The notes below the pieces were generated by a model. The model had not been told where the DNA came from. It searched no databases and saw only the letters and a program-made list of their open reading frames with translations. From JBJEQG01 sp051881635 (GTDB lineage: Bacteria > Bacillota > Clostridia > Oscillospirales > Acutalibacteraceae), in NCBI GenBank assembly GCA_051881635.1, contig JBJEQG010000140.1, positions 1 through 39,962 on the forward strand: DNA of 39,962 nucleotides, given 5' to 3'. Positions 7,364 to 15,284 of this stretch are shown piece after piece; the stretch's first letter is position 1; every line of letters starts with the position of its first letter. A program made the position numbers and the translations under genes.

Positions 7364-8428
7364 ATGAGTGAAAAAATTCTTATAAAGGGTAATGAAGCCC
7401 TTGCAAGAGCCGCTATAAAAGCCGGTTGCAGATATTTTTTCGGCTATCCGATTACACCGCAAACGGAAATCGGTGCATATATGGCTCGTGAAATGCCCAA
7501 AATCGGCGGAACATTTATTCAGGCGGAATCGGAAATTGCCGCCTGTAATATGCTTTTCGGCTGTGCGGCAGCGGGAAAGCGTGCCATGACTTCTTCCTCC
7601 TCTCCTGGAATAAGCCTGAAAAGCGAATGTATGTCCTATATGGCGGCGTGTGATATTCCCGCCGTTATCGTCAATGTTCAAAGGGGCGGTCCCGGTCTTG
7701 GCGGTATTCAGCCGTCACAGTCGGATTATTGGCAGGCAACAAGAGCCGCCGGTCACGGCGATTTCCATTTGATTGTGCTTGCACCTTCAACAGTTCAGGA
7801 AATGGCGGATTTCACACAGCTTGCCTTTGATTTATCGGATAAATACAGAAATCCCGCTATGATTCTTGCTGACGGTCTGATTGGTCAAATGATGGAGGCT
7901 GCCGAAATAAAAGAACCGACAACCGTTCCGCCTGAAAAACCTTGGGCAGTCACCGGTCACGGATTTAAGCGTGAACATAATGTCATTAACTCACTGATTC
8001 TTGACCCGCAAAAACTTGAAGAACTGAACTTTGAACGCTACAAAAAATACGATGTCATAAAGCAAAACGAACAAAGAAGTGAAAGCTATCTTATGGACGA
8101 TGCGGATATTGCCCTTGTCGCTTTCGGTGCAAGTGCGAGAATATCTCAGGAGGCTGTTGATATGGGGCGTGAAGCGGGCATAAAAGTCGGTCTTATTAAA
8201 CCGATTACCCTTTGGCCGTATCCTGTTGATGCCATTAAAAATGCCGCAAAGACTGTGCGTCATTTTCTCTCGGTTGAAATGAATATGGGACAGATGGTTG
8301 ATGATGTACGCCTTGCAGTCAACGGCGAGCGTCCCGTAAGTTTTTACGGCAGAACGGGAGGAATCATTCCTACCCCACAGGAAGTCTTTGAACAAATCAA
8401 AAAAATTGCAGAAAAGGAGGGCGTATAA
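7364..8428 (+). CDS. vorB: 2-oxoacid:ferredoxin oxidoreductase alpha subunit, VorB type
   Basis: This is the pyrimidine-binding/transketolase C-terminal chain of a 2-oxoacid:ferredoxin oxidoreductase. FGYPITPQTEIGAYM (about 25-39), SSSSPGISLKSE and RGGPGLGGIQPSQSD are typical of VorB, the chain of the branched-chain (2-oxoisovalerate) enzyme. The length (354 aa) fits that family. The enzyme oxidatively decarboxylates 2-oxoacids to acyl-CoA, with ferredoxin as electron acceptor, or can run in reverse. 2-oxoglutarate enzymes share the fold, so substrate is the least certain point. The start follows GAAAGGACACTTACC. Confidence 0.88.
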   Translation: MSEKILIKGNEALARAAIKAGCRYFFGYPITPQTEIGAYMAREMPKIGGTFIQAESEIAACNMLFGCAAAGKRAMTSSSSPGISLKSECMSYMAACDIPAVIVNVQRGGPGLGGIQPSQSDYWQATRAAGHGDFHLIVLAPSTVQEMADFTQLAFDLSDKYRNPAMILADGLIGQMMEAAEIKEPTTVPPEKPWAVTGHGFKREHNVINSLILDPQKLEELNFERYKKYDVIKQNEQRSESYLMDDADIALVAFGASARISQEAVDMGREAGIKVGLIKPITLWPYPVDAIKNAAKTVRHFLSVEMNMGQMVDDVRLAVNGERPVSFYGRTGGIIPTPQEVFEQIKKIAEKEGV

Positions 8429-8429
8429 A

Positions 8430-9176
8430 ATGGAAATCGTTTACCAAAAACCAAAGGCTTTGACAGATATACCGTTCCATTTCTGTGCCGGTTGTTCTCA
8501 TGGTATCGTACACAAGGTTATTGCCGAAATCCTTGATGAACTTGAAATCGAGGGCAAAACGGTTGGTGTTTCACCTGTCGGCTGTGCCGTTATGGATTAC
8601 GACTACTTTAAGTGCGATATGATTGAAGCACCGCATGGGCGAGCCCCCGCTCTTGCAACAGGTCTGAAAAGAGCCATGCCTGATAATGTAATATTCACAT
8701 ATCAGGGTGACGGCGACCTTGCCGCCATTGGAACTTGCGAAACGATTCATGCCGCAACAAGAGGCGAAAACATTACAATTATATTCATCAACAATACCAT
8801 ATACGGAATGACGGGCGGTCAAATGGCACCCACATCGCTCCCCGAACAGGTCACTCAAACAACCCCTTACGGCAGAAATCCCGATACGGCTGGTTTTCCA
8901 ATAAGAGTCTGCGAAATGCTCTCAACTTTGGACGGTGTTGCATTTGCACAGCGTGTCGCCTGTGACAGTGTAAAAGGTGTTCGGGAGATGAAAAAGGCTA
9001 TCAAAAAAGGTTTTCAATATCAAATTGAAAAGCGTGGATTTTCAATCATAGAGGTTCTCTCCTCCTGTCCGACAAACTGGGGTGTGACACCCGAAAGGTC
9101 ATTGGAATTGATTACCGAAAAAATGGTGCCTTATTATCCTCTTGGTGTTTACAAGGATAAGGGGGCGGATACATGA
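8430..9176 (+). CDS. 2-oxoacid:ferredoxin oxidoreductase beta subunit (TPP-binding)
   Basis: The 248-residue chain has the thiamine diphosphate/Mg motif GDGD (93-96) and its partner asparagines in IFINNTIYGMTGG (118-130). CAGCSHG (19-25) is the usual N-terminal motif of the beta chain in this family. I choose the ATG at 8430, one base after the alpha-subunit stop and behind AAAAGGAGGGCG, rather than an in-frame start inside vorB. The stop overlaps the start of the gamma subunit by four bases (ATGA), which suggests translational coupling. Confidence 0.92.
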   Translation: MEIVYQKPKALTDIPFHFCAGCSHGIVHKVIAEILDELEIEGKTVGVSPVGCAVMDYDYFKCDMIEAPHGRAPALATGLKRAMPDNVIFTYQGDGDLAAIGTCETIHAATRGENITIIFINNTIYGMTGGQMAPTSLPEQVTQTTPYGRNPDTAGFPIRVCEMLSTLDGVAFAQRVACDSVKGVREMKKAIKKGFQYQIEKRGFSIIEVLSSCPTNWGVTPERSLELITEKMVPYYPLGVYKDKGADT

Positions 9177-9709
9177 GCAATTTAAGACTTGTTACAGCCG
9201 GTTTCGGCGGTCAGGGCGTTTTGTTTATAGGCAAGGTTGCCGCCTATGCCGGTATGATAGATGATATGCATATTTCATGGATTCCGTCATACGGTCCTGA
9301 AATGAGAGGCGGTACGGCAAACTGTTCGGTATGTATATCGGAAAAAAACATCAGTTCGCCGCTTGTTCCAAACCCCGATGTGCTTATTGCACTTAACAAC
9401 CCGTCACTTGAAAAATTTTGTGGCAGTGTTAAACCTAACGGACTGATTATATCCGATACAAATATTGTCACTATGACTTCGGGCAGAAATGATATAGAGG
9501 AATTTGGTGTTCGTGCAACGGAAATTGCCGAACAAAACGGCGTCAAAGGACTTTCAAATATGATTGTTTTGGGCATACTATATGCAAAAACAAATTTCTG
9601 TACCGAAAAGGCACTTTTTGAGGCCATTCGACTTTGTACACCAAAACGCAAATCTGAAATGCTTGAATTTAACAACAAAGCCGTAAAAGTCGGTATAAGT
9701 TTAGTATAA
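9173..9709 (+). CDS. 2-oxoacid:ferredoxin oxidoreductase gamma subunit
   Basis: This 178-residue chain has the family's N-terminal FGGQGVLFIGK (about 11-21) and the PSYGPEMRGGTANC segment (about 39-52) that contacts CoA and the other subunits. It completes the delta-alpha-beta-gamma set needed for an active enzyme. Its ATG overlaps the beta-subunit stop (ATGA). A strong terminator begins one base after the stop, so the operon ends here. Confidence 0.92.
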   Translation: MSNLRLVTAGFGGQGVLFIGKVAAYAGMIDDMHISWIPSYGPEMRGGTANCSVCISEKNISSPLVPNPDVLIALNNPSLEKFCGSVKPNGLIISDTNIVTMTSGRNDIEEFGVRATEIAEQNGVKGLSNMIVLGILYAKTNFCTEKALFEAIRLCTPKRKSEMLEFNNKAVKVGISLV

Positions 9710-9710
9710 C

Positions 9711-9753
9711 AAAAGGCTGTTTTCACATCATAACAATGTGAAAACAGCCTTTT
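9711..9753 (+). terminator. Strong terminator after the oxidoreductase operon
   Basis: An 18-bp perfect stem (AAAAGGCTGTTTTCACAT with its complement) has a 7-base loop. The lower stem is AAAAGG/CCTTTT, so it acts in both directions at this convergent junction. Confidence 0.88.
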
Positions 9754-9782
9754 CAAATTACCGCCTATAACTGCTTTTCGGA

Positions 9783-9823
9783 TACAAACAAAAACAAGGG
9801 GTACAGTTCAAGCTGCACCCCTT
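9783..9823 (-). terminator. Terminator after gatB
   Basis: On the minus strand AAGGGGTGCAG pairs with CTGTACCCCTT (one mismatch, 6-base loop), followed by TTGTTTTTGTTTG. It ends the aspS-gatCAB unit. Confidence 0.82.
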
Positions 9824-9832
9824 ATTTAATAA

Positions 9833-11251
9833 TTACATTTGGGCAATAATTTCTTTCAGCTTTTGTTCAGCCTGTGCGGCATCTGCCTTGCCACGACTAT
9901 TCTTCATGACAAAACCAACCAAAGCCTTTATGGCTTTTTCCTTGCCGTTCTTATAGTCATTTACGGCATTCGGGTTGGACTCAACCGCCTTTTGGCACAA
10001 GTCGGACAGAGCATTATCGTCCAAACCTGCCATATCACTTTCGGAAACCAATTCGGTTACTCTTTTTCCTGTATCCAACATCTTTTCCAATGTGGATTTC
10101 GCAAGATTCATTTTCAGCTTTCCGTCATCAATCAGTTTAATTAACTCATTGAGGTTTTCCGCAGAAACCGCAACATCAAAGTTTTCCTTGTCGGCTTCTG
10201 TTTCCGTACGGCGGAAAATCTGTCCGATAATAAAGTTTGCGGCTGTCTTTGGATTCTTTGTTCCCTCAGACGCTTTTTCGTAATACTCCGCAACTTTGCG
10301 ATATTTTACCAAAAGCTGTGCGTCCGACTCGGGCAAACCCAATTCTTCAACATAACGCTGTAATTTTGCATCAGGCAATTCGGGTAATGTTGCCTTGATT
10401 TGCTCTACTTCCTCTTTCGGCACAACAATCGTTACCAAATCGGGGTCACGGAAATAACGGTAGTCGTTAGCGTCCTCTTTGCCACGCATACTTGAAGTGG
10501 TATTTGTCGCATCGTCATAACGCAAAGTTTCCTGTATAACCTTTCCGCCGCTTTCAATCAAATCAACCTGACGATTGAACTCATATTCCATAGCTTTTGC
10601 GATAAAAGCAATCGAGTTCATGTTTTTGATTTCCGTTCTTGTACCGAGTTTTTCGCTACCGACAGGACGAACGGAAATATTAACATCACACCGCATTGAA
10701 CCCTCTTGCATACGACAGTCGGAAATACCGATGTAACGCATAATTAACTGTAATTTTTCAACATACTCACGGGCTTCGTCAATCGAGCGAATATCGGGTT
10801 CGGAAACAATTTCAATCAACGGCACGCCGCCACGATTATAGTCAACCAATGTATCACCACGACGATGCACAAGTTTACCGGCGTCCTCCTCAATATGAAT
10901 ATGATTAAGACGGATTTTTCTTCCGTTGGAGAGCGGAATATAACCGCCCAAACACAGCGGATTGTAAAGCTGTGAAATCTGATAAGCCTTCGGCAAATCG
11001 GGGTAGCAATAATTTTTTCTGTCCATTTTGGAAATTTCGGCAATCTCGCAGTTTGCCGCCAATCCCGCACGGATTGCATATTGAACAACCGCTTTATTCA
11101 GCTTCGGCAATGTACCCGGCAAACCGATACAAACAGGGCAACAATGGGTATTCGGTTCACCGCCGAATTGTGTGGTACAGCCGCAGAAAATTTTGGTCTT
11201 TGTTGCCAACTCTATATGCGTTTCAAAACCCGCAACCAATTCGTATTTCAT
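9833..11251 (-). CDS. gatB: Asp/Glu-tRNA amidotransferase subunit B (GatB)
   Basis: GatB binds Glu-tRNA(Gln) or Asp-tRNA(Asn), phosphorylates the acyl group and accepts ammonia from GatA. The N-terminal YELVAGFETHIEL, the zinc-site cysteines in FCGCTTQFGGEPNTHCCPVC (34-53 region), and the helical plus YqeY-like tail (about 300-472) are present. The length of 472 is typical. The frame stays open 186 bases further upstream, but that stretch overlaps the end of gatA and encodes no family sequence; AAAGGAACG lies before the chosen ATG at 11251. Last gene of the gatCAB run. Confidence 0.95.
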   Translation of the reverse strand: MKYELVAGFETHIELATKTKIFCGCTTQFGGEPNTHCCPVCIGLPGTLPKLNKAVVQYAIRAGLAANCEIAEISKMDRKNYCYPDLPKAYQISQLYNPLCLGGYIPLSNGRKIRLNHIHIEEDAGKLVHRRGDTLVDYNRGGVPLIEIVSEPDIRSIDEAREYVEKLQLIMRYIGISDCRMQEGSMRCDVNISVRPVGSEKLGTRTEIKNMNSIAFIAKAMEYEFNRQVDLIESGGKVIQETLRYDDATNTTSSMRGKEDANDYRYFRDPDLVTIVVPKEEVEQIKATLPELPDAKLQRYVEELGLPESDAQLLVKYRKVAEYYEKASEGTKNPKTAANFIIGQIFRRTETEADKENFDVAVSAENLNELIKLIDDGKLKMNLAKSTLEKMLDTGKRVTELVSESDMAGLDDNALSDLCQKAVESNPNAVNDYKNGKEKAIKALVGFVMKNSRGKADAAQAEQKLKEIIAQM

Positions 11252-11288
11252 AGTGCTTTTCGTTCCTTTCGTGTCATGATTATACGGT

Positions 11289-12758
11289 TCAAAGCTGAAC
11301 ACCGAATGATGCGGACTTGAATACCTCGTCACCGACAGCCGTTTCATACTGCCAGGCGGCATTGAGGATTTCTGCCTCAGCAAAGGTGTTGCCGATGAGC
11401 TGCATACCAATCGGCATACCGTTGGCATTAAAACCACACGGTATGGATACGGCAGGCAATCCGCAAATGTTCACGGGAACGGTGCAAATATCGGTCAGGT
11501 AGGTTTCAACGGGGTCGCTGACAGCATGACCGTTTTTAAACGCTGTCATGGGTACGGTCGGAGCTAAAATAACATCACAGGTTTCAAAAGCCTTTTTAAA
11601 GGCGGCAATAATTGTCCCTCTCAGGTTCTGTGCCTTTTTATAGTAAGCATCGTAATAACCCGAACTCAAAACATAAGTGCCGAGCATAATGCGTCTTTTA
11701 ACCTCATCGCCAAAGCCTTCACTGCGTGTCTTTTTAACCATATCGTTGACATCGGTATAAGTTGCCGCCTTATAGCCGTAACGAATACCGTCATAGCGTC
11801 CAAGATTGGAGGACGCTTCCGCACACGCCAAAATATAGTAAACGGGCAAAGCGTATTTCAGGGCGGGCAAGTCAAAGTAAACGATTTCCGCACCCAAACT
11901 TTCATAAACCTTTGCGGCTTTTTCAACCGCCATACGAACATCGTCACGCACACCGTCCAAATATTCACGGGCTATGCCGATTTTCATGCCTTTAATATCT
12001 TTTTTCAGTGTATCCAATGTTGCGGTTTTCTTGCCTTGTGAAGTGGAGTCCTTTTCGTCATATTGTGCAATCGCATCATAAACCAAAGCCGCATCTTCAA
12101 CGCTTGTTGTAATCGGTCCGATTTGGTCAAAGCTGGACGCATAGGCAATCAGTCCGTAACGGGAAACCGCACCGTAAGTCGGTTTCAAGCCCACAATACC
12201 GCAAAAAGCCGCCGGCTGACGGATTGAACCGCCCGTATCCGAACCTAAACCGTAAGCGGCAATATTTCCACCTACGGCAGAGGCAACGCCGCCTGAACTG
12301 CCGCCCGCAACATGGTCAATGTTATGCGGATTTTTTGCACCGCCAAAGCATGAAGTTTCACAGGAAGACCCCATGGCAAATTCGTCCATGTTGGTTTTAC
12401 CGAGCAAAACGGCATTTTGCTTTTTGAGGATTTCCCAAACGGTAGCGTCATAAATCGGCGTATAGCCACGCAAAATTTTTGAACAACAGGTCGTTTCAAT
12501 CCCGTCTGTGGAAATGTTGTCTTTCAAGGTCATCGGAATACCCTCCAAAAAGGCAATTTCCTCTCCCCTTGCAATTTTTTCGTCAACCGCCGCCGCTGTT
12601 TTCAGTGCCGTTTCGGGCGTAACTTTAACATAAGCGTTCAGGGCGGCATTATCTTTTGCGACTGCGTCCAAATATTGCTGTGTCAATTCCGTACATGAAA
12701 TTTCTTTGTTGGACAATCTGTCATGCAGTTTTTTAATTGTGCCTGTTTTTTCTGCCAT
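11289..12758 (-). CDS. gatA: Asp/Glu-tRNA amidotransferase subunit A (GatA)
   Basis: GatA is the amidase-signature glutaminase that supplies ammonia to GatB. The Ser-cis-Ser-Lys triad is intact at K79 (GIPMTLKDN), S154 (AGGSSGG) and S178 (GSDTGGSIRQPA), the same numbers as in the Staphylococcus aureus enzyme. I start at ATG 12758, giving 489 residues, because GAGAGGTGA just upstream is the ribosome binding site; the in-frame GTG at 12767 lies inside that site. It lies 18 bases after gatC. Confidence 0.97.
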   Translation of the reverse strand: MAEKTGTIKKLHDRLSNKEISCTELTQQYLDAVAKDNAALNAYVKVTPETALKTAAAVDEKIARGEEIAFLEGIPMTLKDNISTDGIETTCCSKILRGYTPIYDATVWEILKKQNAVLLGKTNMDEFAMGSSCETSCFGGAKNPHNIDHVAGGSSGGVASAVGGNIAAYGLGSDTGGSIRQPAAFCGIVGLKPTYGAVSRYGLIAYASSFDQIGPITTSVEDAALVYDAIAQYDEKDSTSQGKKTATLDTLKKDIKGMKIGIAREYLDGVRDDVRMAVEKAAKVYESLGAEIVYFDLPALKYALPVYYILACAEASSNLGRYDGIRYGYKAATYTDVNDMVKKTRSEGFGDEVKRRIMLGTYVLSSGYYDAYYKKAQNLRGTIIAAFKKAFETCDVILAPTVPMTAFKNGHAVSDPVETYLTDICTVPVNICGLPAVSIPCGFNANGMPIGMQLIGNTFAEAEILNAAWQYETAVGDEVFKSASFGVQL

Positions 12759-12776
12759 TCTGTTCACCTCTCAAAT

Positions 12777-13064
12777 TCAGTCTGCACGCTTTTTCACGAG
12801 GAAACAACCGTCATCGCTGTCGGGAGCATTTTGCAGTATTTTTTCCCTGTCCAAAGACGGAACAACCGTATCCTCACGCAAAACATTTGAGAGATTGTTA
12901 ATATTGTCAAATTCCGTTCCCTCGTCTGCCGCATCGTTGATTGTATCCGCAAAGGATATGATTTCCGCCATATCCTCCGTCAGCTTATCCAATTCATCTT
13001 CACGCACAAACAATTTGGAAAGAACGGCAATTTTCATAATTTCTTCATGTGTAACCTTTGCCAT
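12777..13064 (-). CDS. gatC: Asp/Glu-tRNA amidotransferase subunit C (GatC)
   Basis: The 95-residue GatC wraps around GatA and stabilises the GatAB complex. It has the usual HEEIMKIAVLSKL start, the LTEDMAEIISFADTI helix and a C-terminal LREDTV..S..R segment. The chosen ATG at 13064 has AAAAGGAGAGGAA upstream. The frame extends 14 codons further into a palindrome-rich spacer, which is not coding. First of three consecutive gat genes after aspS. Confidence 0.94.
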   Translation of the reverse strand: MAKVTHEEIMKIAVLSKLFVREDELDKLTEDMAEIISFADTINDAADEGTEFDNINNLSNVLREDTVVPSLDREKILQNAPDSDDGCFLVKKRAD

Positions 13065-13089
13065 CGTTTCCTCTCCTTTTGTGTTTATA

Positions 13090-13180
13090 TTGGGGCGTCG
13101 CCCCAAACCCCATCGGGGACGCTGTCCCCGAACCCCTGCATAAGGGACACAGTCCCTTATGTATCCCGTCTTTGGGGATA
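13090..13180. repeat. Cluster of three short-loop palindromes between aspS and gatC
   Basis: Three perfect palindromes, each with a 3-base loop, follow in series: TTGGGGC/GCCCCAA (13090-13106, loop GTC), CGGGGAC/GTCCCCG (13114-13130, loop GCT) and ATAAGGGAC/GTCCCTTAT (13140-13160, loop ACA). They are joined by AAACCCC-type linkers. The same modules recur elsewhere in the window. They lack T runs, and GC content is far above the surroundings. Confidence 0.8.
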
Positions 13181-13190
13181 AGAGTATAAT

Positions 13191-14939
13191 TTATCTGAGT
13201 TTAATATGAACTTCACGGAGCTGTTGTTCCGTTACTTCATTCGGAGCACCCAAAAGCACATCTTGGGCGTTACTGTTCATTGGGAATGCGATAACTTCAC
13301 GGATATTTTCCTCACCTGTCATGAGCATTAACATTCTGTCAACGCCCGGAGCCATACCGGCGTGTGGCGGAGCCCCATACTTAAAGGCATTATACAGGGA
13401 ACGGAACTTTGTCTGCAAGTCCTCCTCCGTATAGCCGGCAATTTCAAACGCTTTGACCATAATATCAAGGTCATGGTTACGAACCGCACCCGAAGAAAGC
13501 TCAATGCCGTTACATACAATATCATACTGATAAGCCAAAATCTCGGTTGGGTCTTTCTCCAAAAGAGCCTGCATACCGCCCTGTGGCATGGAGAACGGGT
13601 TATGCGTAAAGATAACCGCACCTGTATCCTCGTCATGCTCATACATCGGGAAATCTGTGATAAAGCACAGGTCAAAGCGGCTTTCGTCAATCAAATTCAA
13701 ACGCTTTGCAACCTCTGTGCGGATTTGTCCCGCAAGTTTCGGAGCAATATCCTTGCTGTCAGCAATAAAGTAGATAACATCGCCCGCCTGAGAACCGTTA
13801 ATCTCAATCAGCTTTTCTCTGTCGCCCTCTTTGAGGAATTTGTCAATAGGACCGTCAAAAGTCATATCGTCCCTAACCTTGACATAACCCAAACCTTTCA
13901 TGCCGATAGAGAGAGCATATTCCTCCATTGTCTTGAACCACTTTTTGGATTGGGCGGCAGCTTTCGGCACATTGATTGTGCGAACCGTCTTTTTGAGGAA
14001 CGGTTTGAAATCTGTTTCTTCAAACATCGGGCTGACATCTTTAATCAAAAGCGGATTTCGCAAATCGGGTTTATCCGTACCGTATGTGAGCATGGACTCA
14101 GCAAAGGGGATTCTTCTGAACGGCGGTTTTGAAACCTCTTTGTCCGTAAATTTTGTAAATGCCTCATACAAAACTTCTTCGGCAACCGCAAAAACATCGT
14201 CCTGTTCGGCAAAAGCCATTTCAAAATCCAACTGATAAAATTCACCCGGAGAACGGTCGGCTCTTGCGTCCTCATCACGGAAACACGGTGCAATCTGGAA
14301 ATATTTATCAAATCCCGACACCATTAAAAGCTGTTTGAAAATCTGGGGAGCTTGCGGCAAAGCGTAAAACATTCCTTTATGCTTACGGCTCGGAATGAGG
14401 TAATCTCTTGCGCCCTCAGGCGAGGAAGCGGACAAAATCGGTGTTTGGATTTCCATAAATCCCAATTCCGTCATTTTGTTACGCAAAAAAGAGATAACCT
14501 GAGAACGGAACACAATATTGTTATGCACCTTGCGGTTTCTCAAATCCAAAAAACGATATTTCAGACGGACATCTTCTTTTGTTTCCGTTGATGTTGCAAC
14601 TTCAAACGGCAAGCTGTTGGGTGCTTTGCCCAAAACGGTCAATGTATCGGCAGCAATTTCAACCGTACCCGTAGCAATTTTTGTATTGATTGTTTCCTCA
14701 TCACGCAAAACAACCTTGCCGCTGATTGTTACGGAACATTCCTTATTGACATTTTCGAGCATTTTTTCGTCATGAATAACGACCTGTACAACGCCGTATT
14801 GGTCACGAATATCCAAAAACAGTACACCGCCGTGGTCACGGATATTTTCAACCCAACCTGCCACTCTCACTTCACGACCGATGTCACTTTCTCTCAGTTC
14901 GCCGCAATAATGCGTGCGATATTTGTTCTCCTTTGCCAT
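13191..14939 (-). CDS. aspS: Aspartyl-tRNA synthetase, bacterial type
   Basis: The 582-residue class II synthetase has an N-terminal OB anticodon-binding domain (1-105), the catalytic core with motif 2 FRDEDARADRSPGEFYQLD, the bacterial GAD insertion (about 285-410) and motif 3 GMAPGVDRML near the end. The OB fold has RDHGG (35-39). A histidine at this place has been linked to non-discriminating AspRS, which also charges tRNA(Asn); together with gatCAB downstream this suggests that Asn-tRNA(Asn) is made by transamidation here. That is inference, as an asnS elsewhere cannot be excluded. The start follows AAAGGATATAGAGCT. Confidence 0.96.
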   Translation of the reverse strand: MAKENKYRTHYCGELRESDIGREVRVAGWVENIRDHGGVLFLDIRDQYGVVQVVIHDEKMLENVNKECSVTISGKVVLRDEETINTKIATGTVEIAADTLTVLGKAPNSLPFEVATSTETKEDVRLKYRFLDLRNRKVHNNIVFRSQVISFLRNKMTELGFMEIQTPILSASSPEGARDYLIPSRKHKGMFYALPQAPQIFKQLLMVSGFDKYFQIAPCFRDEDARADRSPGEFYQLDFEMAFAEQDDVFAVAEEVLYEAFTKFTDKEVSKPPFRRIPFAESMLTYGTDKPDLRNPLLIKDVSPMFEETDFKPFLKKTVRTINVPKAAAQSKKWFKTMEEYALSIGMKGLGYVKVRDDMTFDGPIDKFLKEGDREKLIEINGSQAGDVIYFIADSKDIAPKLAGQIRTEVAKRLNLIDESRFDLCFITDFPMYEHDEDTGAVIFTHNPFSMPQGGMQALLEKDPTEILAYQYDIVCNGIELSSGAVRNHDLDIMVKAFEIAGYTEEDLQTKFRSLYNAFKYGAPPHAGMAPGVDRMLMLMTGEENIREVIAFPMNSNAQDVLLGAPNEVTEQQLREVHIKLR

Positions 14940-15009
14940 AGCTCTATATCCTTTCCATATTTTAAATGCAGCACCTATTTAATTATCTTTCCCAAAAATA
15001 GGTTAGTCC

Positions 15010-15039
15010 TATACCGTCATAAAACTTATAAACGGTATA
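15010..15039 (-). promoter_or_regulatory. Leader hairpin upstream of aspS
   Basis: TATACCGT pairs with ACGGTATA (8 bp, 14-base loop). It lies within the roughly 115-base leader between the aspS promoter and start codon. No T-box consensus is present and no terminator partner is seen, so its function is unknown. Confidence 0.4.
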
Positions 15040-15061
15040 AAAGTCTGACTTTAACTGTAAT

Positions 15062-15090
15062 ATTATACCATACCCTCCCCTACATTTCAA
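15062..15090 (-). promoter_or_regulatory. SigA-type promoter of aspS-gatCAB
   Basis: On the minus strand TTGAAA (15085-15090), a 17-base spacer and TATAAT (15062-15067) are seen; the -10 is preceded by TGG, an extended -10. Transcription would start near 15054. Confidence 0.75.
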
Positions 15091-15135
15091 TCCTTTTTTG
15101 CGACTGTCAACCTCCACACACATTCCATATATTGC

Positions 15136-15176
15136 AAAAGGACAGACACTCCTTGACGGAGTATCTGCCCTTTTTT
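15136..15176 (-). terminator. Terminator downstream of groEL
   Basis: An imperfect stem of about 16 bp has a TTGA loop (AAAGGACAGACACTCC against GGAGTATCTGCCCTTT), followed on the plus strand by T6. On the minus strand the 3' side reads CCTTTTG, a weaker T run. It lies about 110 bases past the groEL stop and is the best candidate to end that operon. Confidence 0.6.
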
Positions 15177-15216
15177 AATTTGTGTTCGTCTGTTCTAAAT
15201 CCTCATATTCCCAATT

Positions 15217-15239
15217 CCAAAGGAACTGCGTTCCTTTGG
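15217..15239. repeat. Short-loop palindrome downstream of groEL
   Basis: CCAAAGGAAC pairs with GTTCCTTTGG around the loop TGC, a perfect 10-bp stem. It is followed by GGGG-rich sequence to about 15280, like the linkers of the cluster at 13090-13180. Confidence 0.7.
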
Positions 15240-15284
15240 TGGGGTTAAGGGGGTTCGGGGGTGCGACCAAAACCCCTGACATTA

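Noticed and set aside
11252..11437. N-terminal extension of gatB
   Set aside because: Overlaps the end of gatA, matches no GatB sequence, and a ribosome binding site precedes the internal ATG at 11251.
13362..14132. Open frame of 256 codons opposite aspS
   Set aside because: Antisense to a well-conserved synthetase region; no start signals or recognisable product.
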